Shown piece by piece: positions 25,950-34,270 of a stretch of 64,000 nt of DNA (the first letter of the stretch is position 1; each line of letters starts with the position of its first letter). The position numbers and the translations under genes are program-made. The notes beneath the pieces were generated by a model that had not been told where the DNA came from, ran no database searches, and saw only the letters and a list, made by a program, of their open reading frames with translations. Source of the DNA: Thermoleophilia bacterium (GTDB lineage Bacteria; Actinomycetota; Thermoleophilia; Miltoncostaeales; Miltoncostaeaceae); assembly GCA_020848615.1 (NCBI GenBank), contig JADLHW010000036.1:44232-108231 (forward strand). The letters run 5' to 3'.

Positions 25950-27007
25950 CAGGCCACCGCCTCGATGAACCGGGGGAACAGGTAGCGGGCGTCGTGCGGC
26001 CCCGGGCTCGCCTCCGGGTGGTACTGCACGCTGAAGGCGCGCAGCTCCGGGGCGCCCAGGCCCTCCACCGACCCGTCGAACAGGCTCACGCGGGTCACCT
26101 CCACCCCGTCCGGGAGGGCGTCGCCCACCACGGCGTACCCGTGGTTCTGGACGGTCACCTCCACGCGGTCGTCGTCGGTGCGGCGCACCGGGTGGTTCGC
26201 GCCGCGGTGCCCGAACGGCAGCTTCTCGGTGCGCAGCCCCAGGGCGTGGGCGAGCATCTGGTGCCCCAGGCAGATGCCGAACAGCGGGCGCGTGCCCAGC
26301 AGCTCCCGCACCGCGCCGATGACGGGGGCGACGGCCGCGGGGTCTCCGGGGCCGTTGGACACGAAGATGCCGTCGGGGTCGAGCGCGAGCACCTCCGCCG
26401 CGGTCGTCCCGGCCGGGACGACCTCCAGCCGGCAGCCGGCGCGCACCAGGCCCTCGGCGATGGAGCGCTTCATCCCGCAGTCGATCGCGACGACCCGGGG
26501 TCCGTCGGTGCCCAGGGATCGGCGGGGACCCGCGACGTCGGGGGTGAGGTCCCGTCCGTCCAGCACCGGGTGCTCCCGCACCCGGGCGATCAGCTCCTCG
26601 GGGCCCAGCTCGGTGCTCACGCCGCCGCGCATCGCGCCGCGGTCGCGCAGGTGCCGCACCAGGCGGCGGGTGTCGACGTCCTCGAGGGCGACGACGCCCT
26701 GGCCGCGCAGCCAGTCGCACCAACCGGCGGGCCCGCCCGTGCCCGGGCCGTTCCCCGCCCGCGACATGAGCACCCCGGGCGACCAGGCGCGGTCGCTCTC
26801 CATGCCGGCGGGCCCCGCGCCGTAGTTGCCGACCATCGGCGCGGCGAACGTGAGGAGCTGCCCGTGGTAGGAGGGGTCGGTGACCGCCTCCTGGTAGCCG
26901 GTCATGCCCGTGGTGAACACCATCTCGCCCAGCGCGGTGCCGTCCGCGGCCACGCTGCGCCCCTCGAGGACCAGACCGTCCTCGGTCACGACGTACCCTG
27001 TGGCCAT
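25949..27007 (-). CDS. carA: Carbamoyl-phosphate synthase, small (glutamine amidotransferase) subunit
   Basis: 352 residues. N-terminal domain [20 protein letters not shown] and [20 protein letters not shown], then a class I amidotransferase with catalytic FGICLGHQM and the His/Glu pair in [13 protein letters not shown]. It releases ammonia from glutamine and channels it to CarB. Start ATG 27007 is two bases after the isochorismatase stop, so it is in the same transcript; the open frame to 27250 is not coding. Confidence 0.97.
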
Positions 27008-27009
27008 CG

Positions 27010-27582
27010 TCAGCGGACCAGTTTGCTGATGGCCTTGAACTCCGGCGTCCCGGCCACCTCGAGGATCTCGAACAGGCAGGCCTCGGTGCTGGTGCGCACC
27101 GCTCCCGCCGCCACGCACTTCTCGACGCCGGCGGCGACGTTCGCCGCGGCGCGGGACGACACGGCGTCCACCGCCAGGTGCACCTCGTGGCCGTGGGCCA
27201 GCAGGTCGTGCACCGTCTGGTTCACGCACACGTGCGCCTCGATGCCGCACACCACCCAGCGGCGCAGCCCCGTGGCCTCCAGCGCGTCGTCGAAGTCCTC
27301 GGTGCCGATCGCCGAGAAGCGCAGCTTCTCGACCACGGGCGTGCCGGGCGGCAGCGCCTCGGCGATCTCCGGCACCGTGTGCCCGAGGCCCTTCGGGTAC
27401 TGCTCGCTCACCAGCACGGGCGCGCCGAGGACCCCGAAGCCCTCCACCAGGATGCGGCAGTTGCGCACCACCTCGTCGAACCCGCCGATCACGGGGCGGA
27501 ACGCCTCCTGGACGTCCACGACGACCAGGCCCACCTCCCCGCGGCGCAACAGGCCGCGGTGCCGTCCGGTCAGGTCCGCCAT
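27010..27582 (-). CDS. Isochorismatase-superfamily cysteine hydrolase inside the pyr operon
   Basis: 190 residues. The triad pattern of the family is present: Asp in [14 protein letters not shown], Lys in [10 protein letters not shown] and Cys in [20 protein letters not shown]. The superfamily includes nicotinamidases, ureidoacrylate hydrolases and many uncharacterised amidohydrolases; the exact substrate cannot be told from sequence. It overlaps the pyrC stop by 13 bp and is followed 2 bp later by carA, so it is firmly embedded in the pyrimidine operon. ATG 27582 has AGGAGG nine bases upstream. A role in clearing a pyrimidine- or carbamoyl-related amide is only a guess from location. Confidence 0.85.
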   Translation of the reverse strand: MADLTGRHRGLLRRGEVGLVVVDVQEAFRPVIGGFDEVVRNCRILVEGFGVLGAPVLVSEQYPKGLGHTVPEIAEALPPGTPVVEKLRFSAIGTEDFDDALEATGLRRWVVCGIEAHVCVNQTVHDLLAHGHEVHLAVDAVSSRAAANVAAGVEKCVAAGAVRTSTEACLFEILEVAGTPEFKAISKLVR

Positions 27583-28868
27583 GCGATCTGCCCTCCTGCG
27601 ATCGTCATCGTCACGCGCCCGGTGAGCTCCTCACCGAGGAACGCGGAGTTGCCCGACTTGCTGCGGAAGCCGTCCGCCCCCACCCGCCAGGTGGCCTCGG
27701 GGTCGATGACGGCGAGGTTCGCCACGGCCCCGTCGGCGAGCGTGGGCTCCGGCATGTCCAGGACCCGCGCGGCGTCGCCGCTCATCCGGCGCACCAGGAG
27801 CTCCAGCGGCATGCGGCCGGTGCGCACCAGGTGGGTGTTCAGCACCGCGAAGGCGGTCTCCAGGCCGGTCACGCCGAACGGCGCCTCCTCGAACGGCAGC
27901 TCCTTCTCGCTGGCGCCGTGCGGGGCGTGGTCGGTGGCGACGCAGTCGATGGTGCCGTCGACGAGCGCCGCGATGAGCGCCTCGCGGTCCTCCCGGCCGC
28001 GCAGCGGCGGGTTCATCTTGCGGGTCGCGGCGTCCAGGTCCTCGCAGTCCTCGTCGATGAGCACCAGGTGGTGCGGGGTGACCTCCGCGGTCACCCGGAC
28101 GCCCATGGACTTGCCGCGCCGCACCTCCTCGATGGTCTCCTTGGCGGAGACGTGGCACACGTGGATGCGCGCCCCCTCGTAGTGGGCGAGCAGCACGTCG
28201 CGGCCCACCGCGATGGCCTCCGACACGGCGGGGATGCCCTCCACGCCGAGGCGCGCGGACACGGCGCCCTCGTGCATCGCGCCGCCGCCGGACAGGTGCA
28301 TGTCCTCCTCGTGGAGGGTGAACGGCAGGCCGGCCAGGCGCTGGTACTGCAGCGCCCGCCGGAACACCGCGGCGTCGGACACGGGGCGCCCGTCGTCGGA
28401 CAGGGCGACCGCGCCCAGCTCCGCCAGCTCGGCGGCCTCGGTGAGCTGGGAGCCGTTCTGGCCCTTCGTGATGGCGCAGATGAACCCCACGGGGATCACG
28501 GCGTCGTGCTCGGCGAGCTCCAGCAGGCGCACGAGGTCCTGCGCGTCGTCGACCGGGGGCTGCGTGTTCGGCATGGCCGCGATGGCCACGAACCCGCCGG
28601 CCGCGCCGGACAGGGAGCCGGAGGCGATGTCCTCGGTGTCCTCCCTGCCGGGGGTGCGAAGGTGGACGTGCGGGTCCACGAAGCCGGGGACCACCACCAG
28701 CCCCGTGCCGTCGACCTCCTCCAGGCCGGCGGCGTCGCCGCCGACGACCCCGTCGCGCACCACGAGGTCCCCCACGCGGTCGACGCCGGCGATGGGGTCG
28801 AGGATGCGGGCGCCGCGGATCACGATCGAGGCGGCCTGCCCGGGCCGCTGGACGAGCCGGGCGCTCAC
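27570..28868 (-). CDS. pyrC: Dihydroorotase
   Basis: 432 residues, class I type. Metal and active-site motifs: PGFVDPHVHLRTPGREDTED, FTLHEEDMHL, HVCHVSAKETIEEVRR, AEVTPHHLVL and DCVATDHAPHGASEKE. It cyclises carbamoyl aspartate to dihydroorotate. The GTG start at 28868 overlaps the pyrB stop by 4 bp (GTGA). Typical of actinobacterial pyr operons. Confidence 0.97.
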   Translation of the reverse strand: MSARLVQRPGQAASIVIRGARILDPIAGVDRVGDLVVRDGVVGGDAAGLEEVDGTGLVVVPGFVDPHVHLRTPGREDTEDIASGSLSGAAGGFVAIAAMPNTQPPVDDAQDLVRLLELAEHDAVIPVGFICAITKGQNGSQLTEAAELAELGAVALSDDGRPVSDAAVFRRALQYQRLAGLPFTLHEEDMHLSGGGAMHEGAVSARLGVEGIPAVSEAIAVGRDVLLAHYEGARIHVCHVSAKETIEEVRRGKSMGVRVTAEVTPHHLVLIDEDCEDLDAATRKMNPPLRGREDREALIAALVDGTIDCVATDHAPHGASEKELPFEEAPFGVTGLETAFAVLNTHLVRTGRMPLELLVRRMSGDAARVLDMPEPTLADGAVANLAVIDPEATWRVGADGFRSKSGNSAFLGEELTGRVTMTIAGGQIAWRT

Positions 28869-29818
28869 GCGGCCACCGCTTCGGCGACGGCCTCGGGCGT
28901 CCTGGCCCCACTCTCGGTGAGCAGGTCGTACATCACCGCCATGCGCACCACCATGCCGCTCTCCACCTGGGTCGTGATGAGGGCCGTGGGGTCGTCGGCC
29001 AGCTCGTCGGTGATCTCCACCCCGCGGTTCATCGGGCCGGCGTGCATGACCAGCTGGCCGGGCCGCAGCCGGTGGTGGCCGATGCCGTACCGGGTGGCGT
29101 ACTCGCGGAGGCTCGGCACGAAGCCGCCGTTGCCCATCCGCTCGTGCTGCATCCGCAGCGCGTAGACGACGTCCGCGTCGGCGATGTCCCGGATGTCGCT
29201 GCTGGTGCTCACGCCCAGGCCGGCCTCCGCCTCGCGGGGCAGCAGCGTGGGTGGCGACACGAAGCTCACCTTCGCGCCCATCGTGGCCAGCGCGATCGCC
29301 CCGGACCGGGCGACGCGGGAGTGCAGCACGTCACCCACGAACGCCACGTGCAGGCCGTCCAGCCGGCCCGTGGCGCGGCGCAGGGTGTACAGGTCCAGCA
29401 GCGCCTGCGTGGGGTGCTCGTGCTTGCCGTCGCCGGCGTTGATGACCGCCGCCTGCGTGTACCGCGCCGCGGCGGCCACCGCGCCGGCGGCCCTGTGGCG
29501 GACCACCAGGATGTCCGGCTGGTACGCGTTGAGCGTGAGGACCGTGTCCTTCAGCGTCTCGCCCTTCTCCACCGACGAGCCGGAGCCCTTCACGTTGATG
29601 ACGTCCGCGGACATGCGCTTGCCGGCCAGCTCGAAGCTGGTGGCCGTGCGCGTGGAGGCCTCGAAGAACATGTTGATGACCGTGCGGCCACGGAGCGTCG
29701 GGACCTTCTTGATGTCGCGTCGCATGACCTCCGAGAAGCGCTCGGCGAGGTCGAGCATGCGGGTGATCTCGTCCCGGGAGAGGTCACCGATGGCGATGAG
29801 TGAGCGTCGGGAGCTCAT
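28865..29818 (-). CDS. pyrB: Aspartate carbamoyltransferase catalytic subunit
   Basis: 317 residues. Carbamoyl-phosphate loop MFFEASTRTATSFELAGKRM (the common STRTR reads STRTA here), the GSSVEKGETLKDT loop, KHEHPTQALLDLYTL and the 240s region MQHERMGNGGFVPSL. It condenses aspartate with carbamoyl phosphate. ATG 29818 overlaps the pyrR stop by 4 bp. No pyrI-like regulatory subunit is present, consistent with PyrR control. Confidence 0.97.
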   Translation of the reverse strand: MSSRRSLIAIGDLSRDEITRMLDLAERFSEVMRRDIKKVPTLRGRTVINMFFEASTRTATSFELAGKRMSADVINVKGSGSSVEKGETLKDTVLTLNAYQPDILVVRHRAAGAVAAAARYTQAAVINAGDGKHEHPTQALLDLYTLRRATGRLDGLHVAFVGDVLHSRVARSGAIALATMGAKVSFVSPPTLLPREAEAGLGVSTSSDIRDIADADVVYALRMQHERMGNGGFVPSLREYATRYGIGHHRLRPGQLVMHAGPMNRGVEITDELADDPTALITTQVESGMVVRMAVMYDLLTESGARTPEAVAEAVAA

Positions 29819-30363
29819 GCTGTCTCCTGGTTGACCAGCTGGATCTCGTCGGCCCCGTCGATCTCGGCCAGCCGCACGCGCACCCGCTCGTTGCGGGCGG
29901 TGGGCAGGTTGCGGCCGACGAAGTCGGGGCGGATGGGCAGCTCGCGGTGGCCGCGGTCCACGAGGACCGCCAGCTGCACGAGCGGGGGGCGCCCGTAGTC
30001 GAACAGGGCGTCGATGGCCGCGCGGATGGTGCGGCCCGTGTACAGGACGTCGTCGACGAGGATGATCGCCCGCTCCGACACGGGGAACGGCAGGTCCGTC
30101 TCGCCGACCACCGGCAGCGCCCCGGAGGCCACGTCGTCGCGGTACAGCGCGATGTCGACGCTGCCGAGGTCCGGGCGGACGCCGGTGAACCGCTCGATGT
30201 GCTCCACGAGGCGGGCGGCGATCGGCACCCCGCGGGTGCGGATCCCCACCAGGGCGATGCGCGCCGGGTCGGCGTGGCGCTCGACGATCTCGTGGGCGAT
30301 GCGGGCGATGGTCCGGCGGAACTGGTCGGGGTCGACCAGCTGCTTCACCGGATCGCCGGTCAC
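29815..30363 (-). CDS. pyrR: Pyrimidine operon regulator / uracil phosphoribosyltransferase
   Basis: 182 residues. The PRPP-binding motif is ILVDDVLYTGRTIRAAIDAL, with VGIRTRGVPIAARLVEHIER and the VDIALYRDD region also present. PyrR senses uridine nucleotides and binds pyr mRNA; in mycobacteria it represses translation of the pyr transcript. The start is GTG 30363, which overlaps the stop codon of a 14-codon leader ORF by 4 bp and lacks its own ribosome site, implying coupling. A PyrR-type RNA hairpin lies 55-72 nt upstream. Confidence 0.95.
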   Translation of the reverse strand: MTGDPVKQLVDPDQFRRTIARIAHEIVERHADPARIALVGIRTRGVPIAARLVEHIERFTGVRPDLGSVDIALYRDDVASGALPVVGETDLPFPVSERAIILVDDVLYTGRTIRAAIDALFDYGRPPLVQLAVLVDRGHRELPIRPDFVGRNLPTARNERVRVRLAEIDGADEIQLVNQETA

Positions 30364-30404
30364 GGGTGCGGCGTGTGAGCCGTCGTGCCGTGCGCGTGAT
30401 GCAT
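30360..30404 (-). CDS. His-rich 14-residue leader ORF coupled to pyrR
   Basis: ATG 30404 with AAAGGAG seven bases upstream encodes MHHAHGTTAHTPHP and stops at TGA 30362-30360, overlapping the pyrR GTG by 4 bp. Five of 14 residues are His. The strong ribosome site belongs to this ORF, not to pyrR, so ribosomes probably reach pyrR by termination-reinitiation. The site is immediately next to the PyrR-type hairpin, so binding of PyrR would block it. It could instead be a frameshifted N-terminus of pyrR, but the conserved 4-bp overlap speaks for coupling. Confidence 0.6.
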   Translation of the reverse strand: MHHAHGTTAHTPHP

Positions 30405-30417
30405 GTGCCGCTCCTTT

Positions 30418-30435
30418 CCGGCCTCACGGGGCCGG
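30418..30435 (-). promoter_or_regulatory. PyrR-binding RNA hairpin in the pyr leader
   Basis: In the minus-strand transcript the hairpin is CCGGCC-CCGUGA-GGCCGG. The run CCCCGUGAGG matches 9 of 10 positions of the PyrR loop consensus UCCnGnGAGG. The 3' arm is directly followed by AAAGGAG, the ribosome site of the leader ORF, so PyrR bound here would occlude translation. The hairpin begins one base after the tRNase Z stop codon and could also end that transcript. Confidence 0.75.
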
Positions 30436-30436
30436 G

Positions 30437-31471
30437 TTAAAGGTCGGTGGAGTGTTCCCGCAGGCTAGCAGTCCCGGCGGACGCGTCGGGCCCCTCCGAC
30501 GCGGTGTCACCCGTCTCGCGCGCCCGGGCGCCGCCGGGGTGGAACACCGGCCCGCCGCGCTCGGCGAACGGCAGCTCCACCTGGTCGAAGTCCCGGGGCA
30601 CGACGGTCTCCGGGAACACGGCGCGGGCCTCGGCGCGGATGTCCCGGGGCATGAACCGGCTGGAGACATGGGTGAGCGCGAGGAACCCGGCGCCGGCGGC
30701 GGCGGCCACCTCGGCGGCCTCCCGGGCGGTGGAGTGGCGGGTCTCGCGCGCCCGGTCGCGGTCCTCGTCGCAGAACGTCGCCTCGTGCACCAGCAGGTCC
30801 GCGCGGTGCGCGGCCTGCACCGTGGCGGCGCACGGCTCGGTGTCGCCGGTCAGCACCACCCGCCGGCCCCGTCGCGGCCCGCCGAGCACCTGTTCCGGCG
30901 CCACCCGCGAGCCGTTGCCGAGCGTGACCGTCTCGCCGCGCTGCAGGCGCCCGAACATGGGTCCCGAGGGCACGCCCAGCGCGGCGGCCGCGGCGACGTC
31001 GAACATCCCGGGACGGTCGTCCTCGACCAGCGCGTACCCCACCGACGGGACGCCGTGGCTGGTCGCGAACGCCTCGATGCGCGCGCCGGGGGCGCGCCAC
31101 GGCACGCCCCCGGGGCCCAGCTCGGTGACCTCCAGCGGGAACGGCGTGCGCCCGATCACGGGCCGCAGGACCTCCAGCAGCTTGGCGAGCCCCTTCGGCC
31201 CGGCCAGACGGACCGAGGCGGTCCTGCCGCGCAGGCCGTAGGTCTTGAGCAGCCCCGGCAGGCCCAGGTAGTGGTCGCCGTGCAGGTGCGTGATGAGGAT
31301 GAGGTCGAGCTCCACCAGCCCCACGCCCGACCGCAGCAGCTGGCGCTGGGTCCCCTCGCCGCAGTCGACGAGGAACCGGTCGCCCCCCCGGGCGATGAGC
31401 GTGGCGGCGGTGCCGCGGGCCGCGGTGGGGACCGAGGCGGCGGTGCCGATGAAGGTGACCCACAGGTCCAT
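30437..31471 (-). CDS. rnz: Ribonuclease Z (tRNA 3'-processing endonuclease)
   Basis: 344 residues of the metallo-beta-lactamase fold. Start MDLWVTFIGTAASVPTAARG, the zinc motif LITHLHGDHYLGLPGLLKTY, SHGVPSVGYALVEDD, GDTEPCAATV, and LTHVSSRF are the tRNase Z signatures. It cuts precursor tRNAs after the discriminator base. About 30 disordered residues extend the C-terminus beyond E. coli or Bacillus enzymes. It lies upstream of pyrR on the same strand and 12 bp after the phosphoesterase gene. A TAGCCT hexamer near its 3' end (30467-30462) is a possible start of the pyr transcript. Confidence 0.92.
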   Translation of the reverse strand: MDLWVTFIGTAASVPTAARGTAATLIARGGDRFLVDCGEGTQRQLLRSGVGLVELDLILITHLHGDHYLGLPGLLKTYGLRGRTASVRLAGPKGLAKLLEVLRPVIGRTPFPLEVTELGPGGVPWRAPGARIEAFATSHGVPSVGYALVEDDRPGMFDVAAAAALGVPSGPMFGRLQRGETVTLGNGSRVAPEQVLGGPRRGRRVVLTGDTEPCAATVQAAHRADLLVHEATFCDEDRDRARETRHSTAREAAEVAAAAGAGFLALTHVSSRFMPRDIRAEARAVFPETVVPRDFDQVELPFAERGGPVFHPGGARARETGDTASEGPDASAGTASLREHSTDL

Positions 31472-31483
31472 GGGCGCCCCACC

Positions 31484-32005
31484 CTACCGGCGCCCCGGCG
31501 GGGGATCGACGACCAGGTGCTCGGCCCGCGGCGGGCCGCCGTCGCCAAGCGTGAGGACCGCCATGGTGTGGTGCGGCTGCCGGCGGCGGTCGGTGGGGCT
31601 TCCGGGGTTCAGGATGAGCAGGCCCGGGGTCTGCTCGGCGAGCGGGATGTGGGAGTGCCCGAAGATCACCACGCGGGCATCCGGGAACCGCCGCCGGAGC
31701 CGCGCAGCCCGTCCCGCGGCGGGTCCGGCGTCGTGCACCACCACGACCCGCACGCCGTGCCGGTCGAGGGTCTCGGTGGGCGGCAGCAGGGCCCGCACGC
31801 GGGCGTCGTCGGCGTTGCCGTGCACCGCGAGCACGGGCGGGCCGAGCGCCCGGATGGCGCGCAGGGCGTCCACGTCGCACAGGTCGCCGGCGTGCACGAC
31901 CAGGTCGCATCCGGCCAGCGTTCGGCGGCAGCGCTCCGGCAGGACGCCGCCGCCGCGCCGTGGGAAATGCGTGTCGGAGATGACACCGATCCGTGTTTCC
32001 GCCAT
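31484..32005 (-). CDS. Calcineurin-like metallophosphoesterase (YfcE/MJ0936 type)
   Basis: 173 residues. Motifs: GVISDTHFPRRGGGVLPERC, VVHAGDLCDVDALRAIRALG, VHGNADDARV and VVIFGHSHIPLAEQ, which bind two metals. YfcE-type enzymes hydrolyse phosphodiesters, some acting on cyclic nucleotides; the natural substrate is uncertain. ATG 32005 is divergent from the ABC exporter, with a 28-bp shared promoter region. Confidence 0.88.
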   Translation of the reverse strand: MAETRIGVISDTHFPRRGGGVLPERCRRTLAGCDLVVHAGDLCDVDALRAIRALGPPVLAVHGNADDARVRALLPPTETLDRHGVRVVVVHDAGPAAGRAARLRRRFPDARVVIFGHSHIPLAEQTPGLLILNPGSPTDRRRQPHHTMAVLTLGDGGPPRAEHLVVDPPPGRR

Positions 32006-32019
32006 CCGGGCCCATCATC

Positions 32020-32025
32020 TACGGT
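32020..32025 (+). promoter_or_regulatory. -10 element (TACGGT) of a leaderless promoter
   Basis: TACGGT is followed by 8 nt and ATG 32034, placing the transcription start at the start codon. Confidence 0.5.
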
Positions 32026-32033
32026 TGCCCGCG

Positions 32034-33044
32034 ATGAGTCCCCCCATCATCGAGACCGAGGCGCTCACCAAGCGCTTCGGCTCCCGCGTGGCGATCCGCG
32101 AGGTCGTGCTGTCGGTGCCCGCCGGCACCTGCTTCGGCTTCCTGGGCCCCAACGGCGCCGGCAAGACCACGCTCATCCGCATGCTGCTGGCGCTCGCCCG
32201 CCCCAGCGCCGGCGTGGCCCGGGTGCGTGGCATCGACGTGGCCTCCGACCCGGTCGGCGCGCTGCGCCGGGTGGGCGGCATGGTCGAGGAGCCGCGTTTC
32301 TACCCGTACATGACCGGCCGCCAGAACCTCGAGGCGTGGGCCGCGGCGCTCGACGCCGACGCCCGGCGCCGCATCCCCGCGGTGCTGGCGCAGGTGGGCC
32401 TGGAGGCGCGCGGCGGCGAGCGGGTGAGCCGCTACAGCCTCGGCATGCGGCAGCGCCTCGGCGTGGCCCGCGCCCTGCTGTCCGATCCGGAGCTCCTCAT
32501 CCTCGACGAGCCCAGCAACGGCCTCGACCCGGCGGGCATCGCCGAGTTCCGGCAGATGATCCGGGGCCTGGTGGACCGCGAGGGCCGCACGGTGTTCATC
32601 TCGTCGCACCTGCTGGACGAGGTGGAGCGCATCTGCGACGCCGTCGCGATCGTCAACAACGGCGCGGTGATGGTGCAGGGCACCATGCGCGAGCTCATCG
32701 AGGCCGGGGAGACCGGCATCGAGGTGGACTGCGACGACGTGGCGCGCGCGTTGGGGATCCTCCACGGCCTGCCCGGGGTCACCGGCGTGCGGACCAAGGA
32801 GGGCGGGCGCCTGCTCGCCATGGGCTCCACGGCGCGGGAGGCCGCCATCGGCATCACCCGGGCGCTGGTGCAGGCCGGGGTGGGCGTGGCGTCGGTGTCC
32901 CGGTACGAGGAGAGCCTTGAGCAGCGCTACCTGGAGATCACCGCCGGGGCGACGCCGAGCACCGAGGGCGTGTTCCCGCGCGTCGCCGCGCCGCCGCCCA
33001 CCGGGCCGCCCATGCCGCCCCCTCCCCCTCCGGCGGCCCGCTGA
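32034..33044 (+). CDS. ABC transporter ATP-binding protein (exporter type)
   Basis: 336 residues. Walker A GFLGPNGAGKTTLIRMLLAL (residues 38-57), Q-loop in GGMVEEPRFYPYMTGRQNLE, signature YSLGMRQRLGVARALL, Walker B LLILDEPSNGLDPAG and the H-loop VFISSHLLDEVERICD. The Pro-rich C-terminal tail (PPPTGPPMPPPPPP) is unusual. It pairs with the overlapping permease downstream and resembles ABC-2 type exporters of antibiotics, lipids or polysaccharides; the cargo is unknown. Confidence 0.92.
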   Translation: MSPPIIETEALTKRFGSRVAIREVVLSVPAGTCFGFLGPNGAGKTTLIRMLLALARPSAGVARVRGIDVASDPVGALRRVGGMVEEPRFYPYMTGRQNLEAWAAALDADARRRIPAVLAQVGLEARGGERVSRYSLGMRQRLGVARALLSDPELLILDEPSNGLDPAGIAEFRQMIRGLVDREGRTVFISSHLLDEVERICDAVAIVNNGAVMVQGTMRELIEAGETGIEVDCDDVARALGILHGLPGVTGVRTKEGGRLLAMGSTAREAAIGITRALVQAGVGVASVSRYEESLEQRYLEITAGATPSTEGVFPRVAAPPPTGPPMPPPPPPAAR

Positions 33045-33802
33045 TGCTGGTCCAGGAGATCCTCAAGATCGTGCGCCGGCGCGGCATGTACTGGTCCCAC
33101 GTCGGCGTGATGCTGCTGGCCGCGGTCGCGACGCTGGTCGTGAGCGTGATCGTGCGCGGCACCCAGGACCAGGGCGACTTCGTGAGCCGCCTCGACGTGC
33201 TGAACGCCGGGCGGGACGTCCTCACGTTCGCCGGGTTCGTGATGGCCGCCCTCATCGGCGCCCAGGAGGGCGCCTACGACGTCCAGCAGGGGACGTTCCG
33301 CTACCTGGTGATGACGGGCCGCTCCAAGCTCGGCCTGTACCTGGTGCGGTACCCCGCGTTCGCGATCGCGGTGGTCGCCGGGATGCTGCCCGCCATGGTC
33401 GTCGCGGCCCTGGGCGCGTTCGCCGTGGGGCAATCCCCGGACCCCGGCGTGTTCACGTCCCAGGAGACCGCGATCGGCGCCTCCGACGTCGCCCTGCTGG
33501 TGTGGCAGCCCGTGCTGTTCGCGCTGGTGTTCGGGGCCATCGCCCTCGCCGTGGGCGCGCTGCTGCGGTCGGTGGGCGGGGCCATCGTGGTGGCCCTGGT
33601 CCTCAACCTCGCCGGCTTCAACCTGCTCGCCCTCCTCACGCTCATCTCGGACTCGCTCGACAGGGTGGTCCTGCCCATCGCGATGGGCGTGCTCACGGGC
33701 GCCGACGACTTCGGGGTGCCCGTCGCGGCCGTGGTGGTGCTCGCCTGGCTCACGGTGTTCGTCGTGGCCGGGGCGATCCGCACCACGCGCGCCGAGTACT
33801 AG
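33044..33802 (+). CDS. ABC-2 type transporter permease
   Basis: 252 residues with about six membrane helices, for example HVGVMLLAAVATLVVSVIV, AIAVVAGMLPAMVVAALGAF, IVVALVLNLAGFNLLALLTL and AVVVLAWLTVFVVAGAIR. It follows the ATPase with overlapping stop/start codons, so the two form one transporter unit. No substrate-binding protein is encoded, which fits an exporter. Confidence 0.85.
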   Translation: MLVQEILKIVRRRGMYWSHVGVMLLAAVATLVVSVIVRGTQDQGDFVSRLDVLNAGRDVLTFAGFVMAALIGAQEGAYDVQQGTFRYLVMTGRSKLGLYLVRYPAFAIAVVAGMLPAMVVAALGAFAVGQSPDPGVFTSQETAIGASDVALLVWQPVLFALVFGAIALAVGALLRSVGGAIVVALVLNLAGFNLLALLTLISDSLDRVVLPIAMGVLTGADDFGVPVAAVVVLAWLTVFVVAGAIRTTRAEY

Positions 33803-33857
33803 CGTCCGGGGCGGGCCGGCCGCGGACGCCGGGCCCACGGTGATCCGCGACCTGGGC

Positions 33858-33863
33858 TAACAT
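33858..33863 (+). promoter_or_regulatory. -10 element (TAACAT) of the tRNA-Arg promoter
   Basis: TAACAT lies ten bases before the mature 5' end of the tRNA. A -35 box is not clear. Confidence 0.5.
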
Positions 33864-33873
33864 GCCCCGGCTT

Positions 33874-33943
<70 letters not shown>

Positions 33944-33946
<3 letters not shown>

Positions 33947-34210
33947 CTGCTTCGAATGTCGGCCGTCAGGCCGACGCGGTGAGAACCCGGCTGAACCCCG
34001 CGCCTTCGCGTCACGCGGGAGGCCGGTTTCGTCCTTGTCCAGGAGCACCTGGAACGGGTGGATGGGAAGTCGATGTCGTCGCCGGGGAGACGCACACTCA
34101 TCTTCATCCTCGTGATGCTCCCCGTGACCCACCGGTGGTGGCAATCGCACCGCGGGCGTCGGTCGCCGAGTTCGACCTTCACCCGAATCGAGCCGGGTGT
34201 GCTGCTTCGA
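33944..34210. repeat. 12-bp direct repeat flanking the gap after tRNA-Arg
   Basis: GTGCTGCTTCGA occurs at 33944-33955, starting in the last three bases of the tRNA, and again at 34199-34210. The interval is about 255 bp. Repeats at tRNA 3' ends can mark attachment sites of integrated elements, but no integrase is present in or near the window. Confidence 0.4.
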
Positions 34211-34270
34211 CGGATCCGCCCCGGGGCGGTGCGGATGGCGGCTTGCGGAATGCCCGCTACGATCGTCCCC
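33947..34270. other. Gene-free, lower-GC gap downstream of tRNA-Arg
   Basis: I see no supportable gene here. The stretch is less GC-rich than its surroundings, contains a GTCGGCC-gtca-GGCCGAC hairpin near 33959 that may end the tRNA transcript, and the second copy of the 12-bp direct repeat. The gap ends with the TACGAT -10 box of the lipoprotein gene. Confidence 0.5.

Noticed and set aside
30360..30404. His-rich leader read as a his-operon attenuator
   Set aside because: No his genes follow and no terminator/antiterminator pair is visible; the adjacent PyrR hairpin and the pyrR overlap give a better explanation.
34058..34270. Upstream extension of the lipoprotein gene to 34058
   Set aside because: The added residues show no family pattern and would place the signal sequence inside the protein; the TACGAT box supports ATG 34271.
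33947..34270. An integrated mobile element after tRNA-Arg
   Set aside because: Only a short direct repeat and lower GC are seen; no integrase, transposase or phage gene. Kept as a weak finding, not as an element.
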